DNA of 41,480 bases from a virus: positions 1-41,480 of the IMG/VR virus record IMGVR_UViG_3300044981_000104, one strand, 5' to 3'. Shown piece by piece: positions 23,873 through 30,053 of the stretch. The position numbers and the translations under genes were made by a program. Within the stretch, counting starts at the first letter, position 1. Each line of letters starts with the position of its first letter. Under the pieces are notes generated by a model. It was not told where the DNA came from, made no database searches, and worked only from the letters and a program-made list of their open reading frames with translations.

Positions 23873-24196
23873 GTGCTAGACTCAGCCGTGTCGCCGCGCA
23901 AGAAACCCGCGCCGAAGCCTACACCGTCGCCGTCCACCCTGCTCCCGCAACTCGCCCAACTGCTAGGACAACTGATGACCACTGTCGCGAGTATCCAAAG
24001 CCAGCTTTCGACGCTCACAACCGCGATCACGACCCTCGGCACGGCCATCGCCGCCATCGAGGCACCCGTCGCCTCGCAAGCCGATCTCGACGCCATCGCG
24101 CTGTCCATCACCAACGCCCAGACCGCACTCGGCGCCATCGTGGTTCCCGCGCCGGCTGCTGCTCCCGCGTCCACCGCGCCTCCGGCCACCTCCTAG
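23873..24196 (+). CDS. Hypothetical coiled-coil protein, 107 aa
   Basis: The start is uncertain: GTG 23873, GTG 23888 and ATG 23975 are in frame, and none has a strong ribosome site. The N-terminal part is basic and Pro-rich (SPRKKPAPKPTPSPS). The body is a heptad-like helix, LLPQLAQLLGQLMTTVASIQ followed by LSTLTTAITTLGTAIAAIEA and a second such segment ending IVVPAPAAAPAS. Such a protein is likely a trimeric or dimeric coiled coil. It lies between the tiny membrane protein and the next small gene. Phages often carry short coiled-coil proteins of this type in the late region without known role. Confidence 0.5.
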   Translation: MLDSAVSPRKKPAPKPTPSPSTLLPQLAQLLGQLMTTVASIQSQLSTLTTAITTLGTAIAAIEAPVASQADLDAIALSITNAQTALGAIVVPAPAAAPASTAPPATS

Positions 24197-24209
24197 GAGG
24201 GGGTGTATC

Positions 24210-24590
24210 ATGGGCCTCTCCTTCTCCAAGTTCTTCAGCATCCTGACCGCCATCGCGCCGATCATCCTGATGGCGGTCCCCGGGGGTGCCGCCCTCGCGC
24301 CGCTGGTCCCCGTCATCGTCCAGGGCGTCGCCGACGCCCAGCAGAAGCCGGGCGCCACCGGGGCGACCAAGAAGGCCTATGTCATGGCGCTGGTCACCGA
24401 CGCGGTCACGGGGGCCAACACGGTCAAACCCGGGACCATCGACGCCCCGACCGCGCTCACCGCCGCCTCCGAGGGCATCGACGCGGTGATCACCTCGGTG
24501 AACGCGGTGCAACTGGCCCACCAGAACCAGCCGACCGCGCCGCCGGCGCTGCTCGCGGCGCCGCCTACGTCAGCGCCGCCTGTGGCCTGA
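24210..24590 (+). CDS. Small hydrophobic protein, 126 aa
   Basis: ATG 24210 has a very strong AGGAGGGGG upstream. The N-terminal half is hydrophobic: FFSILTAIAPIILMAVPGGAALAPLVPVIVQGV, enough for one or two membrane helices. The rest is helical with Ala/Thr and a Pro-rich C-terminus. It is the last plus-strand gene of the late block and ends four bases from the stop of a convergent minus-strand gene. A holin-related or virion-internal role is possible; no family is recognised. Confidence 0.6.
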   Translation: MGLSFSKFFSILTAIAPIILMAVPGGAALAPLVPVIVQGVADAQQKPGATGATKKAYVMALVTDAVTGANTVKPGTIDAPTALTAASEGIDAVITSVNAVQLAHQNQPTAPPALLAAPPTSAPPVA

Positions 24591-24594
24591 ACGC

Positions 24595-24819
24595 TCACTT
24601 GTCGGCCTCCGGGGCGTCGGCGGCTCTAAATCCATGCTCAGACAACCATTCGCGGGCCTCGCAACATCCGCAGAGCTCACGCGGTGTTTCTATCACACTG
24701 CTTTCCGGCGGTTCGTCGCAATCACTTGCGCAGCCGTAGGAGGCCAGTAGACGTGTGAACGCAATCAGGCGTAACCGCTCGTCCACCGTCAATTTTGCAG
24801 CTCGCTGCCTCTGTGTCAC
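24595..24819 (-). CDS. Small hypothetical protein with AADAPE C-terminus, 74 aa
   Basis: This is the last gene of the minus-strand operon. ATG (24819) overlaps the stop of the gene before it as ATGA. The product has a helical N-terminus (LTVDERLRLIAFTRLLASYG), an acidic middle with two cysteines (CASDCDE), a CGCC motif and a helix (EAREWLSEHGF), and ends RAADAPEADK. The last residues are encoded by the same 18-base sequence that ends three neighbouring genes. The cysteines (C, C, CxCC) could bind metal. No family is recognised. Confidence 0.6.
   Translation of the reverse strand: MTQRQRAAKLTVDERLRLIAFTRLLASYGCASDCDEPPESSVIETPRELCGCCEAREWLSEHGFRAADAPEADK
24607..24624 (-). repeat. 18-base repeat copy 1 (codes AADAPE)
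   Basis: On the plus strand this reads ctccggggcgtcggcggc, and on the coding minus strand it gives GCC GCC GAC GCC CCG GAG. The same bases recur at 24828, 25075 (one change) and 25608, each time at the 3' end of a minus-strand gene. Confidence 0.85.
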
Positions 24820-25055
24820 TTTTCCCCCTCCGGGGCGTCGGCGGCGGCCACCACCACACCAACAAATTCATAGCCACCATGCCAGGGCAGACGCGCGCCA
24901 GTCCGTTGAGCACTCTGCTTGATTCTGTCTCGACATCCCACACACCACGCGGCGTAGCCCTGCACAAGATGGGAAGGTTCAAGCAGACAGCCACCACAGC
25001 CCTGACAGTGGTTGTGCCGCCGATGGTCGAGAGCGAAGATTTCAAACTCGGTCAT
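24816..25055 (-). CDS. Small zinc-knuckle protein with AADAPE C-terminus, 79 aa
   Basis: The start is ATG at 25055 (MTEFEIFALDHRRH), five bases after the stop of the upstream gene; a longer upstream frame is Arg/Pro-rich and not credible. It has two cysteine pairs, CQGCGGC and WCVGCRDR, that should form a zinc knuckle, with nearby His residues (DHRRHNHCQ). The end is VVVAAADAPEGEK, so it carries the shared C-terminal motif. Its stop overlaps the next start as ATGA. No family is recognised; nucleic-acid binding is possible. Confidence 0.6.
   Translation of the reverse strand: MTEFEIFALDHRRHNHCQGCGGCLLEPSHLVQGYAAWCVGCRDRIKQSAQRTGARLPWHGGYEFVGVVVAAADAPEGEK
24828..24845 (-). repeat. 18-base repeat copy 2 (codes AADAPE)
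   Basis: The 18 bases are identical to copy 1. They lie nine bases before the stop codon of the 79-aa gene, so the motif sits at the same place in the protein as in the other three. Confidence 0.85.
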
Positions 25056-25059
25056 GGCT

Positions 25060-25599
25060 TCATGGTTCCTTCGGGTCCGGGGCGTCGGCGGCGGCCGCAA
25101 TCAGACGATCCCAGTGTGCGCGCACGGCTGGATGGGCCCGACCATTCGATGAGTCCGCTATCTTCCTCTTTGCTTCTTCGGCCAACCACGCCCGCTGACC
25201 TCGAATGAACTCCTCGACGCGGCCAGGAACGTCATATTGCGGATAGAGCAGGTCTTCGCCGTTCACGATCATGAAGGGGCCAGTCATGTGCCGCGTGCGC
25301 TTCAGAATATCGAGGTCCGCGCAACTGGCTTGGAAGCCGGTCACGCCGAGCACGTGCGCGACGTAGTGGAACGCGGCGACGGCGGCCATGCTCATCGCGT
25401 AACAGCACGTCCCGTAATCGTGGGGTCGATCCACGAGTTTCGCGATGTAAGCCGAGAGTTCTTCGGGCGTCTTGAGCCACGGCACCTCGGCGTCACGCAT
25501 CTGCGCCTCGGTAAGCACACCCGCCTCGGCAATCTTCTCAGCCCACTCGCGCTCCATGCGGTCCGTCTCGATAGCGGGATTGTCTTTGTCGTCGCTCAT
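25060..25599 (-). CDS. Conserved-type phage protein, 179 aa, AADAPD C-terminus
   Basis: The start is ATG at 25599 (MSDDKDNP), which overlaps the upstream gene's stop as ATGA. The protein is mostly helical with conserved-looking blocks: WLKTPEELSAYIAKLVDRPH, YGTCCYAMSMAAVAAFHYVA, GFQASCADLDILKRTRHM, GPFMIVNGEDLLYPQYD and EEFIRGQRAWLAEEAKRKI. I recall this protein type from many unrelated phage genomes, where it is of unknown function. The end is LIAAAADAPDPKEP, where the shared C-terminal motif shows one base change (Glu to Asp). It is the most conserved-looking protein of the minus-strand operon. Confidence 0.7.
   Translation of the reverse strand: MSDDKDNPAIETDRMEREWAEKIAEAGVLTEAQMRDAEVPWLKTPEELSAYIAKLVDRPHDYGTCCYAMSMAAVAAFHYVAHVLGVTGFQASCADLDILKRTRHMTGPFMIVNGEDLLYPQYDVPGRVEEFIRGQRAWLAEEAKRKIADSSNGRAHPAVRAHWDRLIAAAADAPDPKEP
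25075..25092 (-). repeat. 18-base repeat copy 3 (codes AADAPD)
   Basis: One base differs from the other copies (first plus-strand base g instead of c). It codes AADAPD near the end of the 179-aa protein. Confidence 0.8.
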
Positions 25600-26213
25600 T
25601 TCTCGGCCTCCGGGGCGTCGGCGGCGGCGAGGGCCTCCACATAGACCTTCACCGCGATCAAGAGTTCGTCGCGCTGGCGCCAATCACCCAGATCAGCACG
25701 GTTCACCCATTTGTTCCATGCCCTGATGAGGACTGCACAGCGTTCTCGCAAGGTTGCCTGCGCCTGGCGGGCGGCCGTGAGCGCCGCTTCGGCCACTTTC
25801 CGTTCATCATCGGCATGGACAGCTTCGCAGCAGGGACAGGACTTCCAGAGTTCTTGGTGCGCTTCACAGAACACGGCGAGGGCGCGGTCTCGCTCGGCTT
25901 CGGCCGCCGCGAGCTGCCGCTGTGCCGCATTTCTCTCCCCCACCAGCCGACGCAGTTCGTCCTCTGACTCGCAGATCAGTTCGATGGCGTCTGACCCTGC
26001 ACCCTTGCTGTCATCCTCGCGCCATTGCACGATGCGCCCAATCAGCGACAGTTCCGGCTCGGTTGAATGTTCCTTGGCGCGCGATGTCACAGTGACCTCC
26101 TGCGCTTGCCACGTCGCCGTGGGACACAAGTAAGAGAACTCGTTATGCGAACTCCGCGCCTTGATATGCTCGGCCTGCACGTGACCGCAGCGGGCGCAGC
26201 GGGGATCGGTCAT
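25596..26213 (-). CDS. Coiled-coil protein with N-terminal zinc knuckle and AADAPE C-terminus, 205 aa
   Basis: The start is ATG at 26213 (MTDPRCARCGHVQAEH), which overlaps the stop of the small gene upstream as ATGA. The N-terminus has C-x2-C-x6-H and a later Cys (YLCPTA), a likely zinc ribbon. The middle is a long coiled coil (ELRRLVGERNAAQRQLAAAEAERDRALAVF in pattern), then a CPCC motif (KSCPCCEAVHADDE), then more helix ending VEALAAADAPEAEK. A longer open frame upstream (to 26618) is an antisense shadow of plus-strand genes. Coiled coil plus zinc knuckles would suit a DNA- or protein-binding hub; the function is unknown. Confidence 0.6.
   Translation of the reverse strand: MTDPRCARCGHVQAEHIKARSSHNEFSYLCPTATWQAQEVTVTSRAKEHSTEPELSLIGRIVQWREDDSKGAGSDAIELICESEDELRRLVGERNAAQRQLAAAEAERDRALAVFCEAHQELWKSCPCCEAVHADDERKVAEAALTAARQAQATLRERCAVLIRAWNKWVNRADLGDWRQRDELLIAVKVYVEALAAADAPEAEK
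25608..25625 (-). repeat. 18-base repeat copy 4 (codes AADAPE)
   Basis: The 18 bases are identical to copies 1 and 2; with copy 1 the identity extends a few bases further on the plus-strand left side (tcggc). It lies nine bases before the stop codon of the 205-aa gene. Confidence 0.85.
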
Positions 26214-26383
26214 GCGTCGCGCTCGCGCGCCTCGCGCGCCTCGCGCGCGAAATAGTGCATTCGGCCGACGGCGATGATCCGCGCCTTCGCGGCGTCGTAG
26301 GCTGTCCAGTTCACGCCATCGGCCGTCGTCAGCGCGTTGAACAGCGCCGCGAGTTCCTCGTCCGTGAAATGCACGATCGGCAT
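26210..26383 (-). CDS. Small hypothetical protein, 57 aa (first gene of the minus operon)
   Basis: The start is ATG at 26383 and the stop overlaps the next gene as ATGA. The product reads MPIVHFTDEELAALFNALT, then WTAYDAAKARIIAVGRMH, and ends in an Arg/Glu-rich tail made by a nine-base tandem repeat (AREAREARERDA). It is helical and hydrophilic. A candidate promoter lies directly upstream with its predicted start of transcription at or within one base of the ATG, so the message may be leaderless. No family is recognised. Confidence 0.6.
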   Translation of the reverse strand: MPIVHFTDEELAALFNALTTADGVNWTAYDAAKARIIAVGRMHYFAREAREARERDA

Positions 26384-26387
26384 GCGC

Positions 26388-26416
26388 TAGACAATACACG
26401 AGCCTTCGCTTAGAAT
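26388..26416 (+). promoter_or_regulatory. Candidate sigma70-type promoter, plus strand
   Basis: TAGACA (26388-26393) and TAGAAT (26411-26416) are separated by 17 bases. Predicted transcription start is about 26423, only a few bases before ATG 26427, so the early transcript may be nearly leaderless. Confidence 0.5.
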
Positions 26417-26419
26417 CAA
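26391..26419 (-). promoter_or_regulatory. Candidate sigma70-type promoter, minus strand
   Basis: Read on the minus strand, TTGATT (26419-26414) and TATTGT (26396-26391) are 17 bases apart. The predicted start is next to ATG 26383. The -35 box overlaps the -10 box of the plus promoter and the -10 box overlaps its -35 box, so the two should exclude each other. Confidence 0.5.
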
Positions 26420-26426
26420 GGCGCTG

Positions 26427-26576
26427 ATGAAGAAGAACGCGCAGGCGCAAGCCGCCGGGCGGTTGGGCGGCCAAGCGAAAAGCGCCAAGAAAACGGCAGC
26501 AAATCGCAAGAAAGCCGAGACGACCTCGCGTCTGTGGAAGGCCATGAAAACAGTGCTTGCAAAACCTCACGCTTAG
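26427..26576 (+). CDS. Small basic protein, 49 aa (first gene of early operon)
   Basis: ATG 26427 follows the candidate plus promoter by about ten bases. The 49-aa product is very basic: MKKNAQAQAAGRLGGQAKSA, then KKTAANRKKA and a short helix (SRLWKAMKTVLAK). The A-x-GRLGG-x-AKS pattern is seen in small bacterial and phage basic proteins with histone-like or HTH character. A role in DNA binding or early control is likely but unproved. The sequence around its start (CGCTTAGAA...AAG) is loosely repeated around its stop, just before the next gene. Confidence 0.55.
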   Translation: MKKNAQAQAAGRLGGQAKSAKKTAANRKKAETTSRLWKAMKTVLAKPHA

Positions 26577-26591
26577 AACTAAGCTCTGTTC

Positions 26592-26801
26592 ATGAGCAAC
26601 CACACCACGCGCCTGCACCGCATGTCAGCTAGCCAGCTTTTGCGTCAGGGCATCGGCACCGTGCCGACTATCGTCGACGTCGTGCGTCTTCGCGTCACGC
26701 TTCGCTGCAACGAGTGTGGCCATACCTGGCGCGTGTCGCCGAACGCCAGCGACCCGCAGTGCGCCCGCTGCAACTCGGTGGATTGGGAGGTGAAGGCATG
26801 A
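26592..26801 (+). CDS. Small zinc-ribbon protein, 69 aa
   Basis: ATG 26592 lies 15 bases after the previous stop. After a basic N-terminus (MSNHTTRLHRMSASQLL) there is a zinc ribbon with two CxxC knuckles: RCNECGHTWRV (residues about 38-48) and QCARCNSVDWEV (residues about 56-67). The spacing and the Trp after the first knuckle resemble zinc ribbons of transcription factors and nucleic-acid-binding proteins. Its 3' end carries GGGAGG, the ribosome site of the next gene, whose start overlaps its stop (ATGA). Confidence 0.65.
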   Translation: MSNHTTRLHRMSASQLLRQGIGTVPTIVDVVRLRVTLRCNECGHTWRVSPNASDPQCARCNSVDWEVKA

Positions 26802-27013
26802 CCACCCACTACCTGCCGGCGTATACCGTTCACAAGCACCGGCTCCAGCAAGCGGCGTGCGGCCTCTTCATTTCGTCGGCGCAGCATTCCACCACGCCGA
26901 CCTGCGCGCCCTGCGCCGCGTGGCTGAAGGCGCTCGACGAGGACGATGAAGCGACCGCCGTCGCGCTCGAGGCGGAATTCCCCGAATTCCGCGGGAAGCT
27001 GAGGACGCGATGA
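26798..27013 (+). CDS. Small hypothetical protein, 71 aa
   Basis: ATG 26798 has GGGAGG upstream and overlaps the previous stop. The product contains HYLPAYTVHKHRLQQAACG, then a C-x2-C pair (CAPCAAWLKALDED) and an acidic helix (DDEATAVALEAEF). It could bind a metal through H-H-C-C-type residues. Its stop overlaps the next start as ATGA. No family is recognised. Confidence 0.6.
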   Translation: MTTHYLPAYTVHKHRLQQAACGLFISSAQHSTTPTCAPCAAWLKALDEDDEATAVALEAEFPEFRGKLRTR

Positions 27014-27231
27014 AGGTCATCCGCCATCGCTTCAATATCTGGGTCGATGTGCCTGCCGTCTATGGCGATGGGTGGTCAAAGTATCCCGACTATTCGGCTG
27101 GCGAAGTCGGTCGCATGCTGCGCCGCGCGTTGCATGATCGGTTCGAACTCAAAGCCGTTGTCGAACACGCCGACAGCGTGACCGTTGATGAACAGGAACC
27201 GCCAGTGGATCATCGGCTGGTGGGACGATGA
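27010..27231 (+). CDS. Small hypothetical protein, 73 aa
   Basis: ATG 27010 overlaps the previous stop as ATGA, and its own stop overlaps the exonuclease start in the same way. The product is an alpha/beta sequence: MKVIRHRFNIWVDVPAVYGD, then PDYSAGEVGRMLRRALHDRF and AVVEHADSVTVDEQEP. There is no signal peptide or cysteine motif. It probably belongs with the recombination genes by coupling. The function is unknown. Confidence 0.6.
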   Translation: MKVIRHRFNIWVDVPAVYGDGWSKYPDYSAGEVGRMLRRALHDRFELKAVVEHADSVTVDEQEPPVDHRLVGR

Positions 27232-28856
27232 GCGACACCGTCGTCCTCATCGACATGGGATCTTTAGCCCATCCACTGTGGCACGTATCGCAGTCGGACC
27301 CGAATCCCGATACCACGTCGATCAAGATCGTCGAGCGCGTGCGCGCCCTCGCCAGCGGCCAGCCGCACGTCGCCGTCTGCTACGACACCGGCCGCAGCTT
27401 TCGGCACGACATCGACCCGACCTACAAATCGCAACGGCCTGAGCACCTCGCGACGCTCCAGTATCAAATCGACCTCGCGCTCGATACGCTGCGCGCCGAC
27501 GGGTTTCCGTGCTACGGCGTGAAAGATTACGAGGCCGACGACGTGATCGCGTCCATCGCTGCGCGTGTGCTCGCGCGTGACCTCGGCACGTCGGTGGTGG
27601 TGGTGTCCAGTGACAAGGATCTGTGTGCGCTGATCGGCGGCGGCGTCGTCGTGCGCTCGCTGACGAACGGCGCCGTCTACGATGCCGAGGGCGTCAAGGC
27701 AAAGTTCGGCGTCGCGCCGGAGCAGATCGTCGATTACCTCGCGCTCGTGGGCGATACGAGCGACGGCGTGAAGGGTGCGCGCGGCATCGGGGCCAAGACG
27801 GCCGCCGCGCTGCTCCAGAAATACGGCACGCTGGAGGATCTCTACACGCAGCTCACCGAACACGGCACCCAGTTCACGCCCGCGATGGCGACCGCGCTCC
27901 GCGAGTTTCAGCCGCGCCTGCCCACCGTGCGCGCGCTGCTGACGCTGCACGCCGACGTGCCGCTCGACATCGACGCGATCTGGAAGCCGCGCGTGCCGGC
28001 GGACGCCGATGCGTTCGTCGATGACATCGATTTCGCCATGCCGACGTTAGGAGCGAGCGAGATGGAAAGCTCACAGCCTGATACGAGGGGCGCCACAAAC
28101 GGTCAGGCGCCGGTGACATCACGGGCCGCTCCAGTTCGCGTCAAATGCGACGGCAACCACGCGATGCCGCGCTGCGATGACCCGGAATGCTGGCAAGATA
28201 ATCCGGTGATTCTTGCGAGTGGGCTGCCTGGACCGCGACTATCGCGCGCAGCGTCTGAGGCAGCGGCCGCGTCGCAGAATAGTTCCGGGCGCGATCCGAT
28301 CCTCGTGCCGCAAATGGCCATCCCAAGCCCTGGACCCGTCGGCCTAGCGCCCGTGCCCTACGAGCGCCAACTGGAGCCCACGTCGCTGCGCGAGTGCGCG
28401 GCCTTGGCGAGCGAGATGTTCAAGTCGCGCCTGTTCTCCGCGTACGGCACGCCCCAGGGGGTGCTCTCGACGTTGCTCGCCGGGCGCGAACTCGGGCTCT
28501 CGGCCATGAGCTCGCTGCGCAGTTTCCACATCATCGACGGCAAGCCGTCGCTCTCAGCCGACCTGATTCGCGCGCTCGTGCTCCGATCGGGCATGGCGGA
28601 ATCGTTCCGCTGCACGGCGCGCAGCGCGGAGTCGGTCACCTTCACGACGAAACGGAAGGGCGATCCCGAATTCTCGCTCACGTATACGCTGGACGAAGCG
28701 AAAGCGGCGTGGTCGAAAGACGAACGCGCCTGGAAGGCGAGCGGCTGGGGGCGCCATCCCGCCGACATGCTCGTCGCCCGGTGCTCCGCGAAGCTAGCCC
28801 GGCTGGTCTATGCGGACGTGGTGACGGGGCTCTATTCGCCAGAGGAACTGGAATGA
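27228..28856 (+). CDS. 5'-3' exonuclease fused to RecT-like single-strand annealing domain
   Basis: This 542-aa protein joins two recombination activities. Residues 1-275 are a FEN/PolA-type 5'-3' exonuclease: LIDMGS, YKSQRP, YEADDVIASIA (101-111), VSSDKDL (126-132), GDTSDGV (175-181) and RGIGAKTAAALLQKYG (185-200) give the metal-binding acids and the helix-hairpin-helix. A linker (about 280-380) holds C307, H311, C316 and C321, a possible zinc site. Residues about 385-542 look like RecT: LREC-ALASEMFKSRLF, GVLSTLLAGRELGLS, FHIIDGKPSLSADLIRALV, FTLDEAK-like YTLDEAKAAW, WGRHPADMLVARCSAK, VTGLYSPEEL. Usually exonuclease and annealase are separate genes. An AGGAG (28049-28053) sits 8 bases before in-frame ATG 28062 (M279), so a free annealase may also be made. 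It would act in strand-annealing recombination and concatemer formation. Confidence 0.85.
   Translation: MSDTVVLIDMGSLAHPLWHVSQSDPNPDTTSIKIVERVRALASGQPHVAVCYDTGRSFRHDIDPTYKSQRPEHLATLQYQIDLALDTLRADGFPCYGVKDYEADDVIASIAARVLARDLGTSVVVVSSDKDLCALIGGGVVVRSLTNGAVYDAEGVKAKFGVAPEQIVDYLALVGDTSDGVKGARGIGAKTAAALLQKYGTLEDLYTQLTEHGTQFTPAMATALREFQPRLPTVRALLTLHADVPLDIDAIWKPRVPADADAFVDDIDFAMPTLGASEMESSQPDTRGATNGQAPVTSRAAPVRVKCDGNHAMPRCDDPECWQDNPVILASGLPGPRLSRAASEAAAASQNSSGRDPILVPQMAIPSPGPVGLAPVPYERQLEPTSLRECAALASEMFKSRLFSAYGTPQGVLSTLLAGRELGLSAMSSLRSFHIIDGKPSLSADLIRALVLRSGMAESFRCTARSAESVTFTTKRKGDPEFSLTYTLDEAKAAWSKDERAWKASGWGRHPADMLVARCSAKLARLVYADVVTGLYSPEELE
28049..28064 (+). promoter_or_regulatory. Candidate internal ribosome binding site and start in the fusion gene
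   Basis: AGGAG (28049-28053) is 8 bases before ATG 28062, in frame at residue 279, exactly in the linker between the exonuclease and RecT-like parts. Initiation here would give a 264-residue product with the linker cysteines and the annealing domain only. Confidence 0.5.
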
Positions 28857-29362
28857 TCGACGAGCATGCGGTGCTGGCGATTCTGCGCGGGGCGCTGGCG
28901 GCGATCGAGCAACTGGCGGCCGCGCACCCAAACGGAGGCCCCATGAAGCCCGCGACGAGCGTCGTGAACGGCCTCCGCATCGATGACCGCGACCTCGATG
29001 GTCCCTATGGCAATCCGGTCATCAAGGCCGCAGACCCGCGCGACTGGATTGGCCCGAGCATGAAAGGGAAGACCCTGAGCGAATGCTCGCCCGAATACCT
29101 CTTCCTCCTAGCCTCGCGCCATGATTACTTCGCGGCGAAGGCCGAAGAGGAGGGCGCGGTGACGTCGAGCGGGAAGCCGAAGGCGCCCTATGAGCGGCGG
29201 GAGGCCGCGCGGTGCCGCGGCTGGGCGCAGCGGAAGCTGAACGGCTGGCGGCCGCCGGCGCCGGAGCCGAGCGCGCTCGACGCCGACCGCATGCCGACGC
29301 ACGACGAGATCTTCGGAAGCGTGTTCGGCACCCGCGAGCCGGGCGAGGATGATGTGTTTTGA
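28853..29362 (+). CDS. Recombination-associated hypothetical protein, 169 aa
   Basis: ATG 28853 overlaps the fusion gene's stop (ATGA). After an N-terminal helix (HAVLAILRGALAAIEQLAAA) comes a conserved-looking block: LRIDDRDLDGPYGNPVIKA, DPRDWIGPSMKGKTLSECS, PEYLFLLASRHDYFAAKAEEEG, SSGKPKAPYERREAARCRGWAQRK. This block is one I recall beside RecT/ERF-type annealing genes in other phages, where it has no assigned function. The C-terminus is acidic (MPTHDEIFGSVFG, EDDVF), a feature of single-strand-binding-protein partners. A role as an SSB-like or annealase partner is an inference. Confidence 0.65.
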   Translation: MIDEHAVLAILRGALAAIEQLAAAHPNGGPMKPATSVVNGLRIDDRDLDGPYGNPVIKAADPRDWIGPSMKGKTLSECSPEYLFLLASRHDYFAAKAEEEGAVTSSGKPKAPYERREAARCRGWAQRKLNGWRPPAPEPSALDADRMPTHDEIFGSVFGTREPGEDDVF

Positions 29363-29373
29363 TTGGAGACGAT

Positions 29374-29589
29374 ATGAACTTTAGCAACTTGGTGGGCACT
29401 GGCTCAAACTATCCGGCACAAGAGAAGCTGGCGGCTGCAGGCGCCGTGCTGAAGATGCGAACGCTGCGCGAGCAACTTCAGGATCAGATCGCGTACCACG
29501 AAGCGAAGATCGCCGACCTAAAAGCCGCGTGTGACGCGCTTACGCCGGATGTCGAGAAGGCGCTCGATGCGCTGCAGAAGTTGAGTTGA
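29374..29589 (+). CDS. Small coiled-coil protein, 71 aa
   Basis: ATG 29374 (MNFSNLVGTG) has GGAGA upstream; a TTG at 29359 is possible but less likely. The product is mostly helix: QEKLAAAGAVLKMRTLREQL, then IAYHEAKIADLKAACDALT and VEKALDALQKLS, with heptad-like spacing. Its GC is lower than that of the flanking genes. There is no membrane segment. No family is recognised. Confidence 0.55.
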   Translation: MNFSNLVGTGSNYPAQEKLAAAGAVLKMRTLREQLQDQIAYHEAKIADLKAACDALTPDVEKALDALQKLS

Positions 29590-29595
29590 CGAGTC

Positions 29596-29817
29596 ATGGT
29601 AAAACTCGGCGCGACTGGGAAGTTTCCGCAGGGGAAACTCGACGAACACGATGACGGTGGGTTGAACATGGCCTTCGTCACCGATCAGCGCAATGGCGTG
29701 GTGCGCGTGGAGTTCGGAAAATCACTGACGTGGTTCGCATTGCCAGCCAAAGAAGCAAGAGAGATGGCCGCGCTTCTTGTGGAAATCGCGAACGAACTCG
29801 ATCGGCTCCGCTCATGA
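29596..29817 (+). CDS. Small hypothetical protein, 73 aa
   Basis: ATG 29596 is six bases after the previous stop. The product starts MVKLGATGKFPQGKLDEHDDG, followed by two strands (NMAFVTDQRNGVVRVEFG, LTWFALPA) and a helix (EAREMAALLVEIANELDRLR). The strand-strand-helix form with 'FG-x-x-x-TWFAL-x-x-x-EA' is typical of small phage early proteins. Its stop overlaps the next start (ATGA). Lower GC, like the gene before it, suggests that the pair was acquired together. Confidence 0.6.
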   Translation: MVKLGATGKFPQGKLDEHDDGGLNMAFVTDQRNGVVRVEFGKSLTWFALPAKEAREMAALLVEIANELDRLRS

Positions 29818-30053
29818 TGCTATTCCTGGTCGACCCGGCGCAGCAGACGCGCACGCTGGTGGCGAACGCCGCCCGCGCCCACCGCGTGAACGCGCTCGCG
29901 CCGGACCGCCGCGAGGCCGTGCTCGCCGCCGAGCGCTACCTCCGCGATGCCTCCGTCTACGGCGCCGCCGCCGAGCAGATCCTGTCCCGCTGGCGCCGCG
30001 GCGCGCCCGGACTGGCCTGGATGTCCGACGCCTGGCGCAAGAGCCTCAAGTGA
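29814..30053 (+). CDS. Small helical protein, 79 aa
   Basis: ATG 29814 overlaps the previous stop; a second ATG follows directly. The protein is Ala/Arg-rich and helical: TRTLVANAARAHRVNALAP, RREAVLAAERYLRDASVYG, AAEQILSRWRRG. It has no cysteine motif or membrane segment. The stop overlaps the GTG start of the helicase (GTGA), so the two are coupled. No family is recognised. Confidence 0.55.
   Translation: MMLFLVDPAQQTRTLVANAARAHRVNALAPDRREAVLAAERYLRDASVYGAAAEQILSRWRRGAPGLAWMSDAWRKSLK

Noticed and set aside
23872-23882. TGCTAnnnT motif shared by 23874, 23095, 35125 and 40588 as a phage promoter family
   Set aside because: Two copies are inside genes and none has a -35 box. Only the intergenic copy near 40588 was kept, as a weak candidate.
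26214-26618. Upstream extension of the 205-aa minus-strand gene
   Set aside because: It would be antisense to two plus-strand genes and cover the divergent promoters. The 57-aa gene with an ATGA overlap explains this stretch better.
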